From assembly GCA_963746155.1 (NCBI GenBank), contig CAVVAB010000010.1, positions 62,001 to 126,000 of the forward strand: a DNA stretch of 64,000 nucleotides, in the 5' to 3' direction. Positions 18,167-26,692 of this stretch are shown here, piece by piece. This DNA is from AC-32 sp963746155 (GTDB taxonomy: Bacteria > Actinomycetota > Thermoleophilia > Gaiellales > Gaiellaceae). Each line of letters begins with the position of its first letter. Positions within the stretch are counted from its first letter, which is position 1. The notes beneath the pieces were generated by a model. The model ran no database searches and was not told where the DNA came from. It saw nothing but the letters and a program-made list of their open reading frames with translations. Position numbers and translations under genes: made by a program.

Positions 18167-19525
18167 CTAGGTCAGCGTGGCTTCGAGCGCGTCTTCCCAG
18201 ACGCCCAGCGCCTCGTCCAGCTCGGCGTCGGTGATGACGAGCGGCGTGAGGACGCGGATGCAGTTCGAGTAGATGCCGCACTTGATCATCAGCAGGCCCC
18301 GCTCGGCCGCCGCGTCGACGACCGCGCTCGCGAGATCGGCCGCGGGCTCCTTCGTCTCGGCGTCCTTCACGAGCTCGATCGCGAGCATCGCGCCGAGGCC
18401 GCGCACGTCTCCGATCGCGCTCCAGCGCTCCTGCCAGGCAAGCATCCGCGGGCGGATCGTCTCGCCGACCGCGGCCGCGCGCTCGACCAGGCCCTCCTCC
18501 TCGATCACGTCGAGTACGGCCAGAGCAGCCGCCTGGGCGACCGGGTTGCCGACGTACGTGCCGCCGATCGCCGAGTCACCAGGCGCGTCCATGATCTCGG
18601 CCTTTCCGATCACGCCCGAGAGCGGCAGGCCCGCGGCGATCGACTTCGCGACCGTGACCAGGTCGGGCTCGATCCCCGAGTGGTCGATCCCCCACATGCT
18701 CCCGGTGCGCCCGAAGCCGGTCTGCACCTCGTCGGCGACGAGCACGATCCCGTTCTCGTCGCAGATCCTGCGCACGCCCTGCACGAACTCGGGCGGCGCC
18801 GGGATGAACCCGCCCTCGCCCTGCACCGGCTCGAGCACGATCGCCGCGACCGTCTCGGCCGCGACCTGCGTGACGAGGGCGCGCTCGAGGGCCGCGAGGG
18901 CGTCGGCCGCGCTCGGCCCGCGGTAGGCATTCGGGAACGGCACCCGGTAGACCTCGGGCGCGAACGGCCCCAGCCCCGCCTTGTACGGGTGCGTCTTGGA
19001 GGTGAGGCTGACCGCCAGGAGCGTCCGCCCGTGGAAGCCGCCCTCGAAGCCGATGACCGCCGGGCGGCCCGTGTACGAGCGCGCGAACTTGATCGCGTTC
19101 TCGACTGCCTCCGCTCCGGAGTTGAAGAACGCCGCCTTGGCCGCGCCGCGGATCGGCGAGAGCGCGCAGAGACGCTCGGCGAGCGTGATGTAGACCTCGT
19201 AGGGGACGATCGTGAAGTCGGTGTGCGAGAAGTGCTCGAGCTGCTCCTGCGCGGCCGCCACGACCTGCGGATGCGAGTGGCCGACGTTGAGGCAGCCGAT
19301 GCCGCCCGTGAAGTCGATGAACGTGTTCCCGTCGACGTCGGTCAGCGTCGCGCCGCGCGCGTCCGCGATCACGATCGGCAGGAAGATCGACAGCGGGTCG
19401 GCGACGACGCGCTCCTTGCGCTCGAGAATCTCCTTCGAACGCGGGCCGGGGATACCGGTCCGAAGCTCGATCGCCTTCGTCACCGCCACGGCTCTGACAT
19501 TAGCGGAGCCGGCGGCCGGTTGCAT
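18167..19525 (-). CDS. gabT: Class III aminotransferase, 4-aminobutyrate aminotransferase-like
   Basis: 452 residues. A fold-type I PLP enzyme with the segments GGIGCLNVGHSHP, FFNSGAEAVENAIKFAR, FEGGFHGRT, the cofactor-binding Asp in ADEVQTGFGRTG and the Schiff-base Lys in VAKSIAAGLPLSG. These fit GabT (4-aminobutyrate plus 2-oxoglutarate to succinate semialdehyde plus glutamate). 5-aminovalerate or ornithine as substrate cannot be excluded. A GTG at 19489 or 19483 gives a more usual N-terminus than the ATG at 19525, and neither has a strong ribosome site. No gabD is adjacent. Confidence 0.85.
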   Translation of the reverse strand: MQPAAGSANVRAVAVTKAIELRTGIPGPRSKEILERKERVVADPLSIFLPIVIADARGATLTDVDGNTFIDFTGGIGCLNVGHSHPQVVAAAQEQLEHFSHTDFTIVPYEVYITLAERLCALSPIRGAAKAAFFNSGAEAVENAIKFARSYTGRPAVIGFEGGFHGRTLLAVSLTSKTHPYKAGLGPFAPEVYRVPFPNAYRGPSAADALAALERALVTQVAAETVAAIVLEPVQGEGGFIPAPPEFVQGVRRICDENGIVLVADEVQTGFGRTGSMWGIDHSGIEPDLVTVAKSIAAGLPLSGVIGKAEIMDAPGDSAIGGTYVGNPVAQAAALAVLDVIEEEGLVERAAAVGETIRPRMLAWQERWSAIGDVRGLGAMLAIELVKDAETKEPAADLASAVVDAAAERGLLMIKCGIYSNCIRVLTPLVITDAELDEALGVWEDALEATLT

Positions 19526-19555
19526 ACGTGAATAACGGCAATACAGGCGGAAGGT

Positions 19556-20726
19556 CTAGGGCCGTTCCAGCGCCGCGGTCTCGTAGATCCCTTCGGGGTT
19601 CCAGAGCAGGAACCCGCGGCCGTGGTGACCGCGCACGGCGGCGACCTCCTTCTGCACGTCCGCGAGGGTGTACGTGCGGCCCAGCGAGAAGTCCTGCAGC
19701 CACGGCGTCAACCTCGTCTTGCGGCCCTCGACCGCGCGCTGGAAGTCCAAGAGCGAGCGCGAGACGACGAGGCCCGGCCGGCCATCCGGATACGAGATGT
19801 CGTACTCGCCCGGGTTGTAGTGGGACGGGTAGAGCATCGGGTAGAGCGCGTCGACGTGGGCCGAGAGGCGGCGCGGCAGCTGTCCGATCCCGAGGTCGCG
19901 GGTCGCCGCGAGGCCGAAGACGTCCAGCGACACGCGGGCACCGAGCGGGTGGAGGCGCTTCGACGCGTACTGCGCAAAGGCGGGGATCGTCCAGCGCATC
20001 GGCTGTGGGCCCGAGCGCGGGTACCGGATCAAGCGAGAGGTCGCCGTCGCTCGGGAAGCGGACGTAGTCGAACTGGATCTCGTCGAAGCCGGCCTTGGCT
20101 GCGGCAGCGGCGATGTCGACGTTGTAGCGCCACACGCGCCGGTCGTACGGGTTCGTCCAGCCGAGGCCCGCGTTGTTGCGCCAGAGCGAGCCGTCGCTGC
20201 TGTGGATCGCGAGCTCGGGCCGCTTCGCCGAGAGCACCGGGTCCTCGAACGTGACGACGCGCCCGATCAGGTAGGCGCCGTGCTCGTGCACGGCCCTGGC
20301 CACCTGCCTGGCCTTGTAGTAAGGAGCGGCCGCACCGGTACGCCGCGCCAGCGGGACGCTCGAGGGGACGAAGCCGATGCGGCCGTTCTCGTCCTTGACG
20401 TCGAGCTCGATCGCGTTCAGCCCCGGGATCGCGAGGTAGTGCTGCAGCTTGCCCGGAAGCGACGCGAGCCCCATCGTCACGTGGACGCCGCGGATCTCCT
20501 TCGGGGCAGCGCGCGTGACCGGCTCGCGGGCCGGCGAGGCGTGGCGCGAAGAGGCGGCGGTCTGGTGACCGCTGCCGACAGCGCGCGCTCCGAGCGTGAT
20601 CCCGGCCGCCAGGGCGAGCAGGATCCCTCCGGCGACCGCCCGCCTGACACGCACCTGCCGCCGGCGCCTGGCCCGGCGCTCGCGCGCGCGGGCGTTTACG
20701 TCCGGTTCGTGCGTCAAGAGAGGCAC
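19556..20726 (-). CDS. Secreted putative glycoside hydrolase (DUF4015/GH13-like), one apparent +1 indel
   Basis: GTG start at 20726. An Arg-rich N-terminus and one signal-anchor helix (about 28–50) are followed by a TIM-barrel-like domain beginning IRGVHVTMGLAS. It includes ELDVKDENGRIG, the FDEIQFDYVRFPSDG strand and VDALYPMLYPSHYNPGEY, which match DUF4015, a family classed as putative glycoside hydrolase. The frame breaks at about 20025–20032. Removing one T of a TT pair in the coding strand joins the two parts and gives 389 residues. Acidic residues in the DYVRFPSDG segment could be catalytic, but no activity is proven. It is separated by 44 bp from dcd, which is divergent. Confidence 0.8.
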
Positions 20727-20770
20727 AAGGATAGGCCTTTCCCGGCAGGCCGGGCCGTAGAATCGCCCGC

Positions 20771-21334
20771 GTGGTTCTCTCCGACCGGACGATCCGCCGC
20801 CTGCTCGAGGAGGGCCGCATCCGCATCGACCCCTACGACGAGACGCTCCTCCAGCCGTCGAGCGTCGACGTCCGCGTCGACCGCCTGTTCCGCGTCTTCC
20901 ACAACGCGCGCTATCCGTTCATCGACGTCAAGCAGCCCCAGGAAGACCTGACCGAGCTAGTCGAGATCGAGGACGACCAGCCGTTCATCCTCCATCCCGG
21001 CGAGTTCGTCCTCGGCTCGACGCTGGAGCGCTTGCAGCTCCCGGACGACCTCGTCGCGCGGCTGGAGGGCAAGTCGAGCCTGGGCCGGCTCGGCCTCCTG
21101 ATCCACTCGACCGCCGGCTTCGTCGACCCCGGCTGGGACGGCCATGTGACCCTGGAGCTCTCGAACGTGGCCAACCTCCCGATCACGATCTACTACGGGA
21201 TGAAGATCGGGCAGCTGTCGTTCGTCCAGCTGACAGAGCCGGCCGAGCACCCGTACGGCGCGGACACGCTCGGCTCGAAGTACCAGGGCCAGCAGGGCCC
21301 GACGCCCAGCCGCTACTGGCAGAACTTCACCTAG
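20771..21334 (+). CDS. dcd: dCTP deaminase, probably bifunctional deaminase/dUTPase
   Basis: 187 residues from a GTG. The trimeric dUTPase/dCTP deaminase fold shows KSSLGRLGLLIHSTAGFVD, the catalytic-Glu strand GHVTLELSN, the GMKIGQLSF strand and the C-terminal KYQGQQGPTPSRYW motif. The sequence closely resembles the Mycobacterium tuberculosis enzyme, which converts dCTP directly to dUMP, so a bifunctional enzyme is the best guess (inference from similarity of the motif regions). It feeds thymidylate synthesis. A strong hairpin terminator follows the stop. Confidence 0.92.
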   Translation: MVLSDRTIRRLLEEGRIRIDPYDETLLQPSSVDVRVDRLFRVFHNARYPFIDVKQPQEDLTELVEIEDDQPFILHPGEFVLGSTLERLQLPDDLVARLEGKSSLGRLGLLIHSTAGFVDPGWDGHVTLELSNVANLPITIYYGMKIGQLSFVQLTEPAEHPYGADTLGSKYQGQQGPTPSRYWQNFT

Positions 21335-21342
21335 CGGCTCGA

Positions 21343-21378
21343 GGCGGAGAGAGCCCCGGAAGCAGGGCTCTCTCCGCC
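21343..21378. terminator. Long perfect hairpin between convergent genes
   Basis: A perfect 14-bp inverted repeat (GGCGGAGAGAGCCC and its complement) with an 8-nt loop lies 8 nt past the dcd stop and 20 nt past the stop of the convergent cupin gene. There is no clear U tract on either strand, so it would work as a hairpin-only, bidirectional terminator, as is common in actinobacteria. Confidence 0.75.
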
Positions 21379-21398
21379 AGTGCAAGTGCCGGTCGAGG

Positions 21399-21926
21399 CT
21401 AAGAGTGGCAGGTGCCCGGATCCGGCTTGTCGATCTTCCGGTCGGCTCCGGTCGGGAGGAACTGCACGGCGATCGTCTCCGCAGGAACCGAGCCCTCGTT
21501 GCGGAGCATGTGCACGTCTTTCCCACCCGGGTCGGTGAACCCACTCCCGGCGTTGTAGGACTGACCGGTACAGGTTGGGTCGTCGGCCTGGTAGTTCGTG
21601 ATCGTCCCCGAGACGACGAAGATCAGACTGGGACCCGGGTGCGAGTGCCAGCCGGATGTCCCGCCCGGCGCGAACTTGTTGTCGACGACGTAGATGTCCG
21701 AGGCTCCGTGCGTCCTGATCCGAGCGCTCCAGAACTTCTGCCAGTGGAACTTGCCTTTCTCGCTGTCCGGCAGGAGCGAGAAGCCCCTCAGCTTGACGGG
21801 GTCGAACAGCGACTTGGCGTAGGTCGTGGTTGATTGCCCCGAGCTCGGCGTCGCCAGGACGTGCCCGCCGTAGAGGCCGGCACCAAGTGCGACTACGAGC
21901 ACGGCCAGCAGCCATTTCTTCTTCAT
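21399..21926 (-). CDS. Exported small cupin-domain protein
   Basis: 175 residues. The N-terminus MKKKWLLAVLVVALGAG is a typical signal peptide or anchor (about 1–25). A single cupin barrel follows, with the metal-site motif SGWHSHPGPSLIFVVSG (the HxH of cupin motif 1) and a second motif around DVHMLRNEG. Two Cys (CTGQ and a C-terminal GTCHS) could form a disulfide outside the membrane. The metal and substrate are not identifiable. It follows the PD40-like gene on the same strand, 12 nt downstream of its stop, so the two exported proteins are probably one transcription unit, divergent from the BTAD–BMP regulator. Confidence 0.78.
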   Translation of the reverse strand: MKKKWLLAVLVVALGAGLYGGHVLATPSSGQSTTTYAKSLFDPVKLRGFSLLPDSEKGKFHWQKFWSARIRTHGASDIYVVDNKFAPGGTSGWHSHPGPSLIFVVSGTITNYQADDPTCTGQSYNAGSGFTDPGGKDVHMLRNEGSVPAETIAVQFLPTGADRKIDKPDPGTCHS

Positions 21927-21938
21927 CGGTTCCTCCTT

Positions 21939-22883
21939 CTAACGTCGCGGGATTGGTTGCCACGACACGTCGCCGTAGCTGGGCCAGGATCGAGCGTTGT
22001 TCACGCGGACATAGGCCGCCACTGTCGTGGCGGTGTACGGGGCATTGACAGAGACGGCGCGCATCGCGAAGCCACCGCCGATGTCTCTCATCACGAGGAG
22101 CTTGTGGCCATCGGGCGACCAGCCCCCGATCGCGTAACTGCACGGCTGATCGGAGATGACGCGCCTGTTGGAGCCGTCTGGACGCGAGACGACAAGTCCG
22201 CAGAGGAGCGCATTGACGTTCAGGGCCTCGCGACGCGCGACGAGATGGCCACCAGGTCCCACGGCAGGGCCATCGCTTCGGTTGAAGTCGCGGAGTCGAG
22301 GATCTCCCGCTCTCCGCGGCTGCCTAGAGCCGTCGAGCCCGCGAACGACGACCTTGTGCCTGGTGTCGAGATACGCGAGCCGCGAGCCGTCGGCTGACCA
22401 CTTGGGGCAGGGGGCGCGCAGGCTGATGTGAGGCACAGCCAGGGCGAGTGTGGGCGGACCGATCCTGCCATGCGAAGCGAGGCCGACCACTCGTATCGTG
22501 CGACGGTGCGGCGCTCGTCTGCCGAACGCCAGCATCCTCCCGTTCGGCGAGAAGGTCGGACAGACGTTCCAGATTTCGCCGCGGCTCCCTCTGCCGGCGA
22601 CGAGCTTCGGCTGGCCACCCGCCCTGGTGATGAAAACGTCACTGCCGGACCGGCCGTAGTAACTTTCGTGGTCGCCCGGGCCAGCAGTCGCGTAGGCGAT
22701 CCACTCGCCGTTGCGGACCGCTTGTCGTCGGTCCGAGACCGTCACTCCCGCGGCAGAAAGGTCGGAGGGGGTAACCGCCGCACCGAACGGCCGCGGCAAC
22801 GCTCCTGCCGCCGCAGTCGTCGTGAGAACGACTAGCGATGCGGCTGTGATCGCCGTAAGACCGATGCGGAATGTGTCTTTCAT
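21939..22883 (-). CDS. Secreted TolB/PD40-like beta-propeller protein
   Basis: 314 residues from the ATG at 22883. The signal peptide (about 1–28) precedes a domain with PD40/WD40-like blades: CPTFSPNGRMLAFGR, CPKWSADGSRLAYLD and GGWSPDGHKLLVMRD. These repeats are those of the TolB C-terminal beta-propeller family. No catalytic residues are evident, so it may bind a polymer or another envelope protein. The ATG is 68 nt from the start of the divergent membrane regulator, and a TTCTAG −10-like element and the heptamer repeats lie just upstream, so the pair is a likely target of that regulator (inference). Confidence 0.72.
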   Translation of the reverse strand: MKDTFRIGLTAITAASLVVLTTTAAAGALPRPFGAAVTPSDLSAAGVTVSDRRQAVRNGEWIAYATAGPGDHESYYGRSGSDVFITRAGGQPKLVAGRGSRGEIWNVCPTFSPNGRMLAFGRRAPHRRTIRVVGLASHGRIGPPTLALAVPHISLRAPCPKWSADGSRLAYLDTRHKVVVRGLDGSRQPRRAGDPRLRDFNRSDGPAVGPGGHLVARREALNVNALLCGLVVSRPDGSNRRVISDQPCSYAIGGWSPDGHKLLVMRDIGGGFAMRAVSVNAPYTATTVAAYVRVNNARSWPSYGDVSWQPIPRR

Positions 22884-22903
22884 GCCGCCGACGCTAGAAA
22901 CCC

Positions 22904-22932
22904 GAGGCAAGATCGAGGCAAAATCCCGGCAA
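22904..22932. promoter_or_regulatory. Candidate SARP-type operator: three 11-bp-spaced heptamers
   Basis: Heptamers GAGGCAA (22904–22910), GAGGCAA (22915–22921) and CCGGCAA (22926–22932) are separated by 4-bp spacers, giving an exact 11-bp period. SARP/AfsR-family activators are known to bind heptameric direct repeats with 11-bp periodicity just upstream of a −10. On the minus strand a TTCTAG element (22894–22899) lies 4 bp beyond the repeats and about 10 bp before the ATG of the secreted PD40 gene. The array lies between that gene and the BTAD–BMP regulator. Binding is not shown. Confidence 0.55.
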
Positions 22933-22951
22933 GAGGAGCTAGGAGGCTCGA

Positions 22952-24839
22952 CTGAAGGTCTTCCTTGTGGGTCGCGTGGCCGTCGAGACGGGTGGAGTCG
23001 TGCTCGACGAGCGGCGCTTTCCAGGGCGACAGGGCCGCCTCCTCTTCGCCTACCTCGCAACAGCCCCAGGCCGACCCGTTCCGCGCGAAGAGCTCGCTGA
23101 AACGCTTTGGGGAGACGCGCTTCCCGCGACGTGGGACAAAGCACTCAGCGTTCTCGTGAGCAAGCTCCGAGGGCTGCTCGCCGAAGGGGGAATCGACGGC
23201 GGGAGCGCACTTACCGCGGCCTTCGGTTGCTACCAGCTCGACCTCCCCGAAGGGACGTGGGTGGACGTTCTGCAGGCCGAGGCGTCTGTGCGGGAAGCCC
23301 AGTCGTCGCTCGCGGCGGACGATCTCGCGAAGGCAAAGGAGGCAGCCGGGCTCGCCGAGTCCATCCTGCGACTGCCGTTCCTTCCGGGAGACGATGGTCC
23401 GTGGGTGGAGGCGAAGCGCCGGGAGCTCGCCGACGTTCATGTGCGTGCGCTGAGCGCCTTGGCGGACGCGTCTCTCCGCTCCGGCGATGCGGCCGAGGCG
23501 GCCCGCTGGGCCGAGCAGGAGGTAGCGGTCGAACCGTTTCGCGAGAGCGGTTACCGCAGGCTCATGTCAGCGCACATCGCGAGCGGAGATCGCGCGGAGG
23601 CGCTCCGGGTGTACGAACGCTGCCGAGCCCTCCTCGCCGAGGAGCTCGGTGCCTACCCATCTCCTGAGACGGAGTCGCTCTATCGCAGCCTTCTCGAGAA
23701 ACCGCCCGGCGGAGGAGCAGCGGAGAAAGCGCCCCCGACGTCACCGCCGGAAGCTGCGCCTCCTCGAGCAGACCGCCGCAGGCGCCTGGTTCTCATCGCC
23801 GTCACGCTCGTCGTCCTCGTGGCGGTGGTGGCGGCGGGTGCCGCGATCGCGGTCGTCGCGACCCGCAGTAGTGGACAACAAGCCGCCTCCCGCAATCGGA
23901 CGGCTCGGGTCGCACTAGTCGTGCCGCGCTTGCCGCCCGTGAGCGAGGATCCCTCCGCCCAGTACCTGGCCGCCCTCGTTCGCGCGCGGAGGCAGTACGG
24001 CATCGAGACACAAACGTTCGCGATCGATCTCTCGAAGCCTGGGCTCTCCAAACGCGTGCAGAGAAGCATGGGCAACTTCGACCTCGTGCTCCTCGGCGGG
24101 CAATTCGTCGACACCCGCTTCGTCGACGAGATCGCCCGGCACCCCCACACACGGTTCGTCGTCCTGGATCCGGACCCCAACCAGGCCGATCCAATCTACT
24201 CGGCGGTCAGCAGGCTCTCGAACGCGACCGACGTGTTCTTCATCGAGGGGCCGGGCGCCTACCTCGCGGGATATCTCAGCGCACTTATGGCGAAGCGACA
24301 AGGCTGCAGGGAGAGGCCCGATCGTGGTGTCCCTGATCGCGGGCGACCCGCTGGTGAACGAGAACCAAGTAGCGGGCTTCGTCAATGGCGCGACCCACGC
24401 CGTTCCCGGGGCAACGGTTCTCCAGGCCTATTCGCACGACTTCACGCATCCGTCTGTGTGCAGAGCGAAGGCGAATCGCCAGATCGACAACGGGTCGACC
24501 GCCGTCTTCGCAGTCGCGGGAGCGTGCAGCGTCGGCGCATTGACGGCTGCCGGACTTCGTGGTGTCTGGGGAGTCGGAGCCGACGAGGACACGTCCGACC
24601 TCGGGCCGCAGATACTCGTGTCCACCGTGAAGCGCCTTGACCGAGCGGTCGACTATGCCATCCGCTCATATTTCAGCGGAACGCTGCCGCAGGGCCACCT
24701 CGACATCGGGATCGAACGCGGCGCCGTCGACATCGTCAGCATCAATCGGATGGTCCCAGCTTCGATCCGCGCAAAGCTCGTGAAGGTCGAGCAACGGCGC
24801 ATGAAGCTCTGGACATCCTGGGCGACGCCTCTGAAGTAA
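22952..24839 (+). CDS. Membrane-tethered SARP/BTAD regulator fused to BMP-family sensor domain (one apparent +1 indel)
   Basis: 628 residues after correcting one extra G in a GGG run near 24305. Residues 1–100 resemble an OmpR/SARP winged helix (KVFLVGRVAVETGGVV, PREELAETLWGD, LSVLVSKLRGLL). Residues 103–250 are a bacterial transcriptional activation (BTAD) helical domain ending ELGAYPSPETESLYRSLL. Five basic residues precede one transmembrane helix (279–303), so the rest lies outside. Residues 318–628 resemble the BMP/PnrA-type periplasmic binding protein (LVLLGGQFVDTRF, FVVLDPD, GAYLAGYLSALM, GFVNGA, WGVGADEDTSDLG), a family that binds nucleosides and other ligands. The layout suggests a ToxR-like one-component sensor that binds DNA inside and a ligand outside. 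The start is taken as CTG 22952 because AGGAGG ends 5 nt upstream and the SARP domain begins there. GTG 22967 is the alternative. Confidence 0.78.
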
Positions 24840-24871
24840 TCGCGCAGCCGCTTCTGAGAGAGCTTCGAGCG

Positions 24872-25708
24872 CTAGCCGGGCGCGAGCCGGCCGCAGACGA
24901 GCTGGAGGTCGGCGAGCGTCTGGGCGGCCGCGGCGCTCGTGACCGTCCACCGGCCGCCTGCGGCTGTCGCGGCCGAGCCACCGACTCTGAGCCCCGCCGG
25001 CAGCACGTAGCCGGTCGAGAGCGAGAACCAGCCCTTCGGACAGCGCTGCATCAGCACCTGCGCTCCCGGGCGAATCGGGGTCGTCGACGTCAGCACCGAC
25101 ACCTGGAGCTGCTGCTTCACAGCGCCGGGCGGGCGAATCAGCGTCAGGCAGCCGCCGTACAGGCCGGTCGACCCGCTGGTCGTGCCGAGATTGCGGACGG
25201 TCATCGAGAACGCGCGCAGCGTCTGCGTCTGCCGCCGGACGCTGAGGCGTCCCGAGTCGAGGTCGAAACCGGAGCCGCCGGGGAGTGTGCCCGCCGGACA
25301 CGCGAGCGACACAGTCCTCTGACCGCCGGGTGGGATGTTCACCGGCTTCGACTTGACGAGCGTCAGCCGGAGGAACGGGCTCTTCGCCGTCAGGCCCGGG
25401 ATCTTGCGACAAGCGACGGCGGCGATCACGCGCGCGTCAGAGCCTGTCGGGTTGCCGAAGCGGAACGCGTAGGCGCGCAACCCAATCGCATGAACTCCCA
25501 GCGTCGCCACCCCCGGAGCAGGGGAGTGGACCCCTCCGCTCACCGCGAGGTAGCCCGGCGCGCACGTGACACGCACGGCCGCCGTCTGCCCCGAAGGCAC
25601 CGCGAGGGTCCGGAAGACGGTCGACCCGATCACCAGCTGGGCCGTCGCGACAGGCACGGCCACGAGCGCCGCCAGTCCTACGAATCCAAGAACCCTCTTC
25701 GCTCTCAT
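24872..25708 (-). CDS. Secreted protein of unknown function, Cys-containing
   Basis: 278 residues. A signal peptide (MRAKRVLGFVGLAALVAVPVATA, quoted in part) is followed by a region of beta-strand character with paired Cys: VTCAPGYLAVSGG, VACRKIPG, LACPAGTLPGGSG, GGCLTLIR, MQRCPKG and LVCGRLAPG. Two halves look alike (Cys-Pro/Ala-x-GY/T-x-x-xxGG), which suggests an internal duplication of a small disulfide-stabilised beta domain. The family is not recognised. It converges on the regulator gene with a 32-nt gap and is divergent from the epimerase. Confidence 0.65.
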   Translation of the reverse strand: MRAKRVLGFVGLAALVAVPVATAQLVIGSTVFRTLAVPSGQTAAVRVTCAPGYLAVSGGVHSPAPGVATLGVHAIGLRAYAFRFGNPTGSDARVIAAVACRKIPGLTAKSPFLRLTLVKSKPVNIPPGGQRTVSLACPAGTLPGGSGFDLDSGRLSVRRQTQTLRAFSMTVRNLGTTSGSTGLYGGCLTLIRPPGAVKQQLQVSVLTSTTPIRPGAQVLMQRCPKGWFSLSTGYVLPAGLRVGGSAATAAGGRWTVTSAAAAQTLADLQLVCGRLAPG

Positions 25709-25765
25709 TGCCGCAGTCCTCCCCCGACCCGAACCGTATACCAGCGCGGTCGTACAATCGAGTCC

Positions 25766-26666
25766 GTGATCCTGGTCACCGGGGCGACGGGCTTCGTAGG
25801 CCCGAAGGTCGTACACGCGCTGCGAGAGCGGGACCTGCCCGGTTCGCTGCCTCGTCCGCACGTCGTCCGGAAGCGCTGCGGACACGCTCCTCGCCTGGGG
25901 CTGTGAGCTCGTCGAGGGTGACGTCACCGACGCGGGGAGCCTGATGCGCGCCGTGGAAGGAGCGGAGGTCGTCGTCCACCTCGTCGCGATCCGCCAGGGA
26001 AGCGACGACCAGTTCCGCCAGGTGATGGAGCAGGCGACGCGGGACCTGGTCGCCGTTGCGACGCCAGTGGGTGTTCGCCGCATCGTGCTGATGAGCGCGC
26101 TCGGCACGAGCGAGGAGACGCGAGACCTCGTGCCCTACTACCGAGCCAAGTGGGAGATGGAGCAGACGGTCGCGGCCTCCGGGCTCGAGTACGTCGTCTT
26201 CCGGCCGAGCTTCATCTTCGGGCGCGACGGCGGGATCCTTCCGACGTTCACGAAGCTCGCGCGGCTGGCGCCGGTGACGCCGATCATCGGTTCCGGGTCG
26301 CAGCGGATCCAGCCGATCTGGGTCGACGACGTCGCGTCCTACTTCGCGGCCGCGGTCGACCACCCCGCGGCGAACGGGCGGATCTTCGAGCTCGGCGGGC
26401 CCGACGCCGTGAGCTGGAACGAATTCTGGGCGCAGCTGAAGCAGCTGCTCGGCCAGCGCCGCCCGAGCATCCACGTCCCGGTCGGCCTGATGCGCATGAA
26501 CGCCGCCGTCACCGAGCGCTTGCCGGGCGACATCCCGCTCACGCGCGACCTCCTGAAGATGCTCGAGCACGGCGACAACACCGTCACGAACGACGACGCG
26601 GTCGAGACGTTCGGCCTCTCGCTCGTGCCGCTCGACGAGCAGCTGCGCCGAGCGCTCCAGAAATGA
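25766..26666 (+). CDS. NAD(P)-binding complex I intermediate/NmrA-like epimerase family protein (one apparent +1 indel)
   Basis: GTG start. The Rossmann motif TGATGFVGPKVV is at the N-terminus. The frame breaks near 25838–25842 (CCCGG). Removing one base gives the strand VRCLVRTSSGSAADTLLAWG followed by CELVEGDVTDAGSL, exactly what the extended/atypical SDR family shows, and 299 residues in total. Later landmarks are MSALGTSEETRDLVPYY, RPSFIFGRDGG and the substrate-domain IQPIWVDDVASYF. This resembles the NDUFA9/atypical SDR class that binds NAD(P) and often acts on quinones or sugars. The substrate is unknown. A strong hairpin follows the stop by 1 nt. Confidence 0.8.
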
Positions 26667-26667
26667 C

Positions 26668-26692
26668 AGAGGGCCGCGCGAGGCGGCCCTCT
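26668..26692. terminator. Hairpin terminator after the epimerase gene
   Basis: A perfect 10-bp inverted repeat (AGAGGGCCGC and complement) with a 5-nt GCGAG loop begins 1 nt after the epimerase stop. It has no U tract. It is the clearest termination signal in the 307-bp gap and could also end minus-strand transcripts from the other side. Confidence 0.65.

Noticed and set aside
21939..22883. A frameshift within the PD40-like gene near 22200–22330
   Set aside because: The alternative frames contain stops or lack the later blades. The main frame reads through with propeller motifs on both sides.
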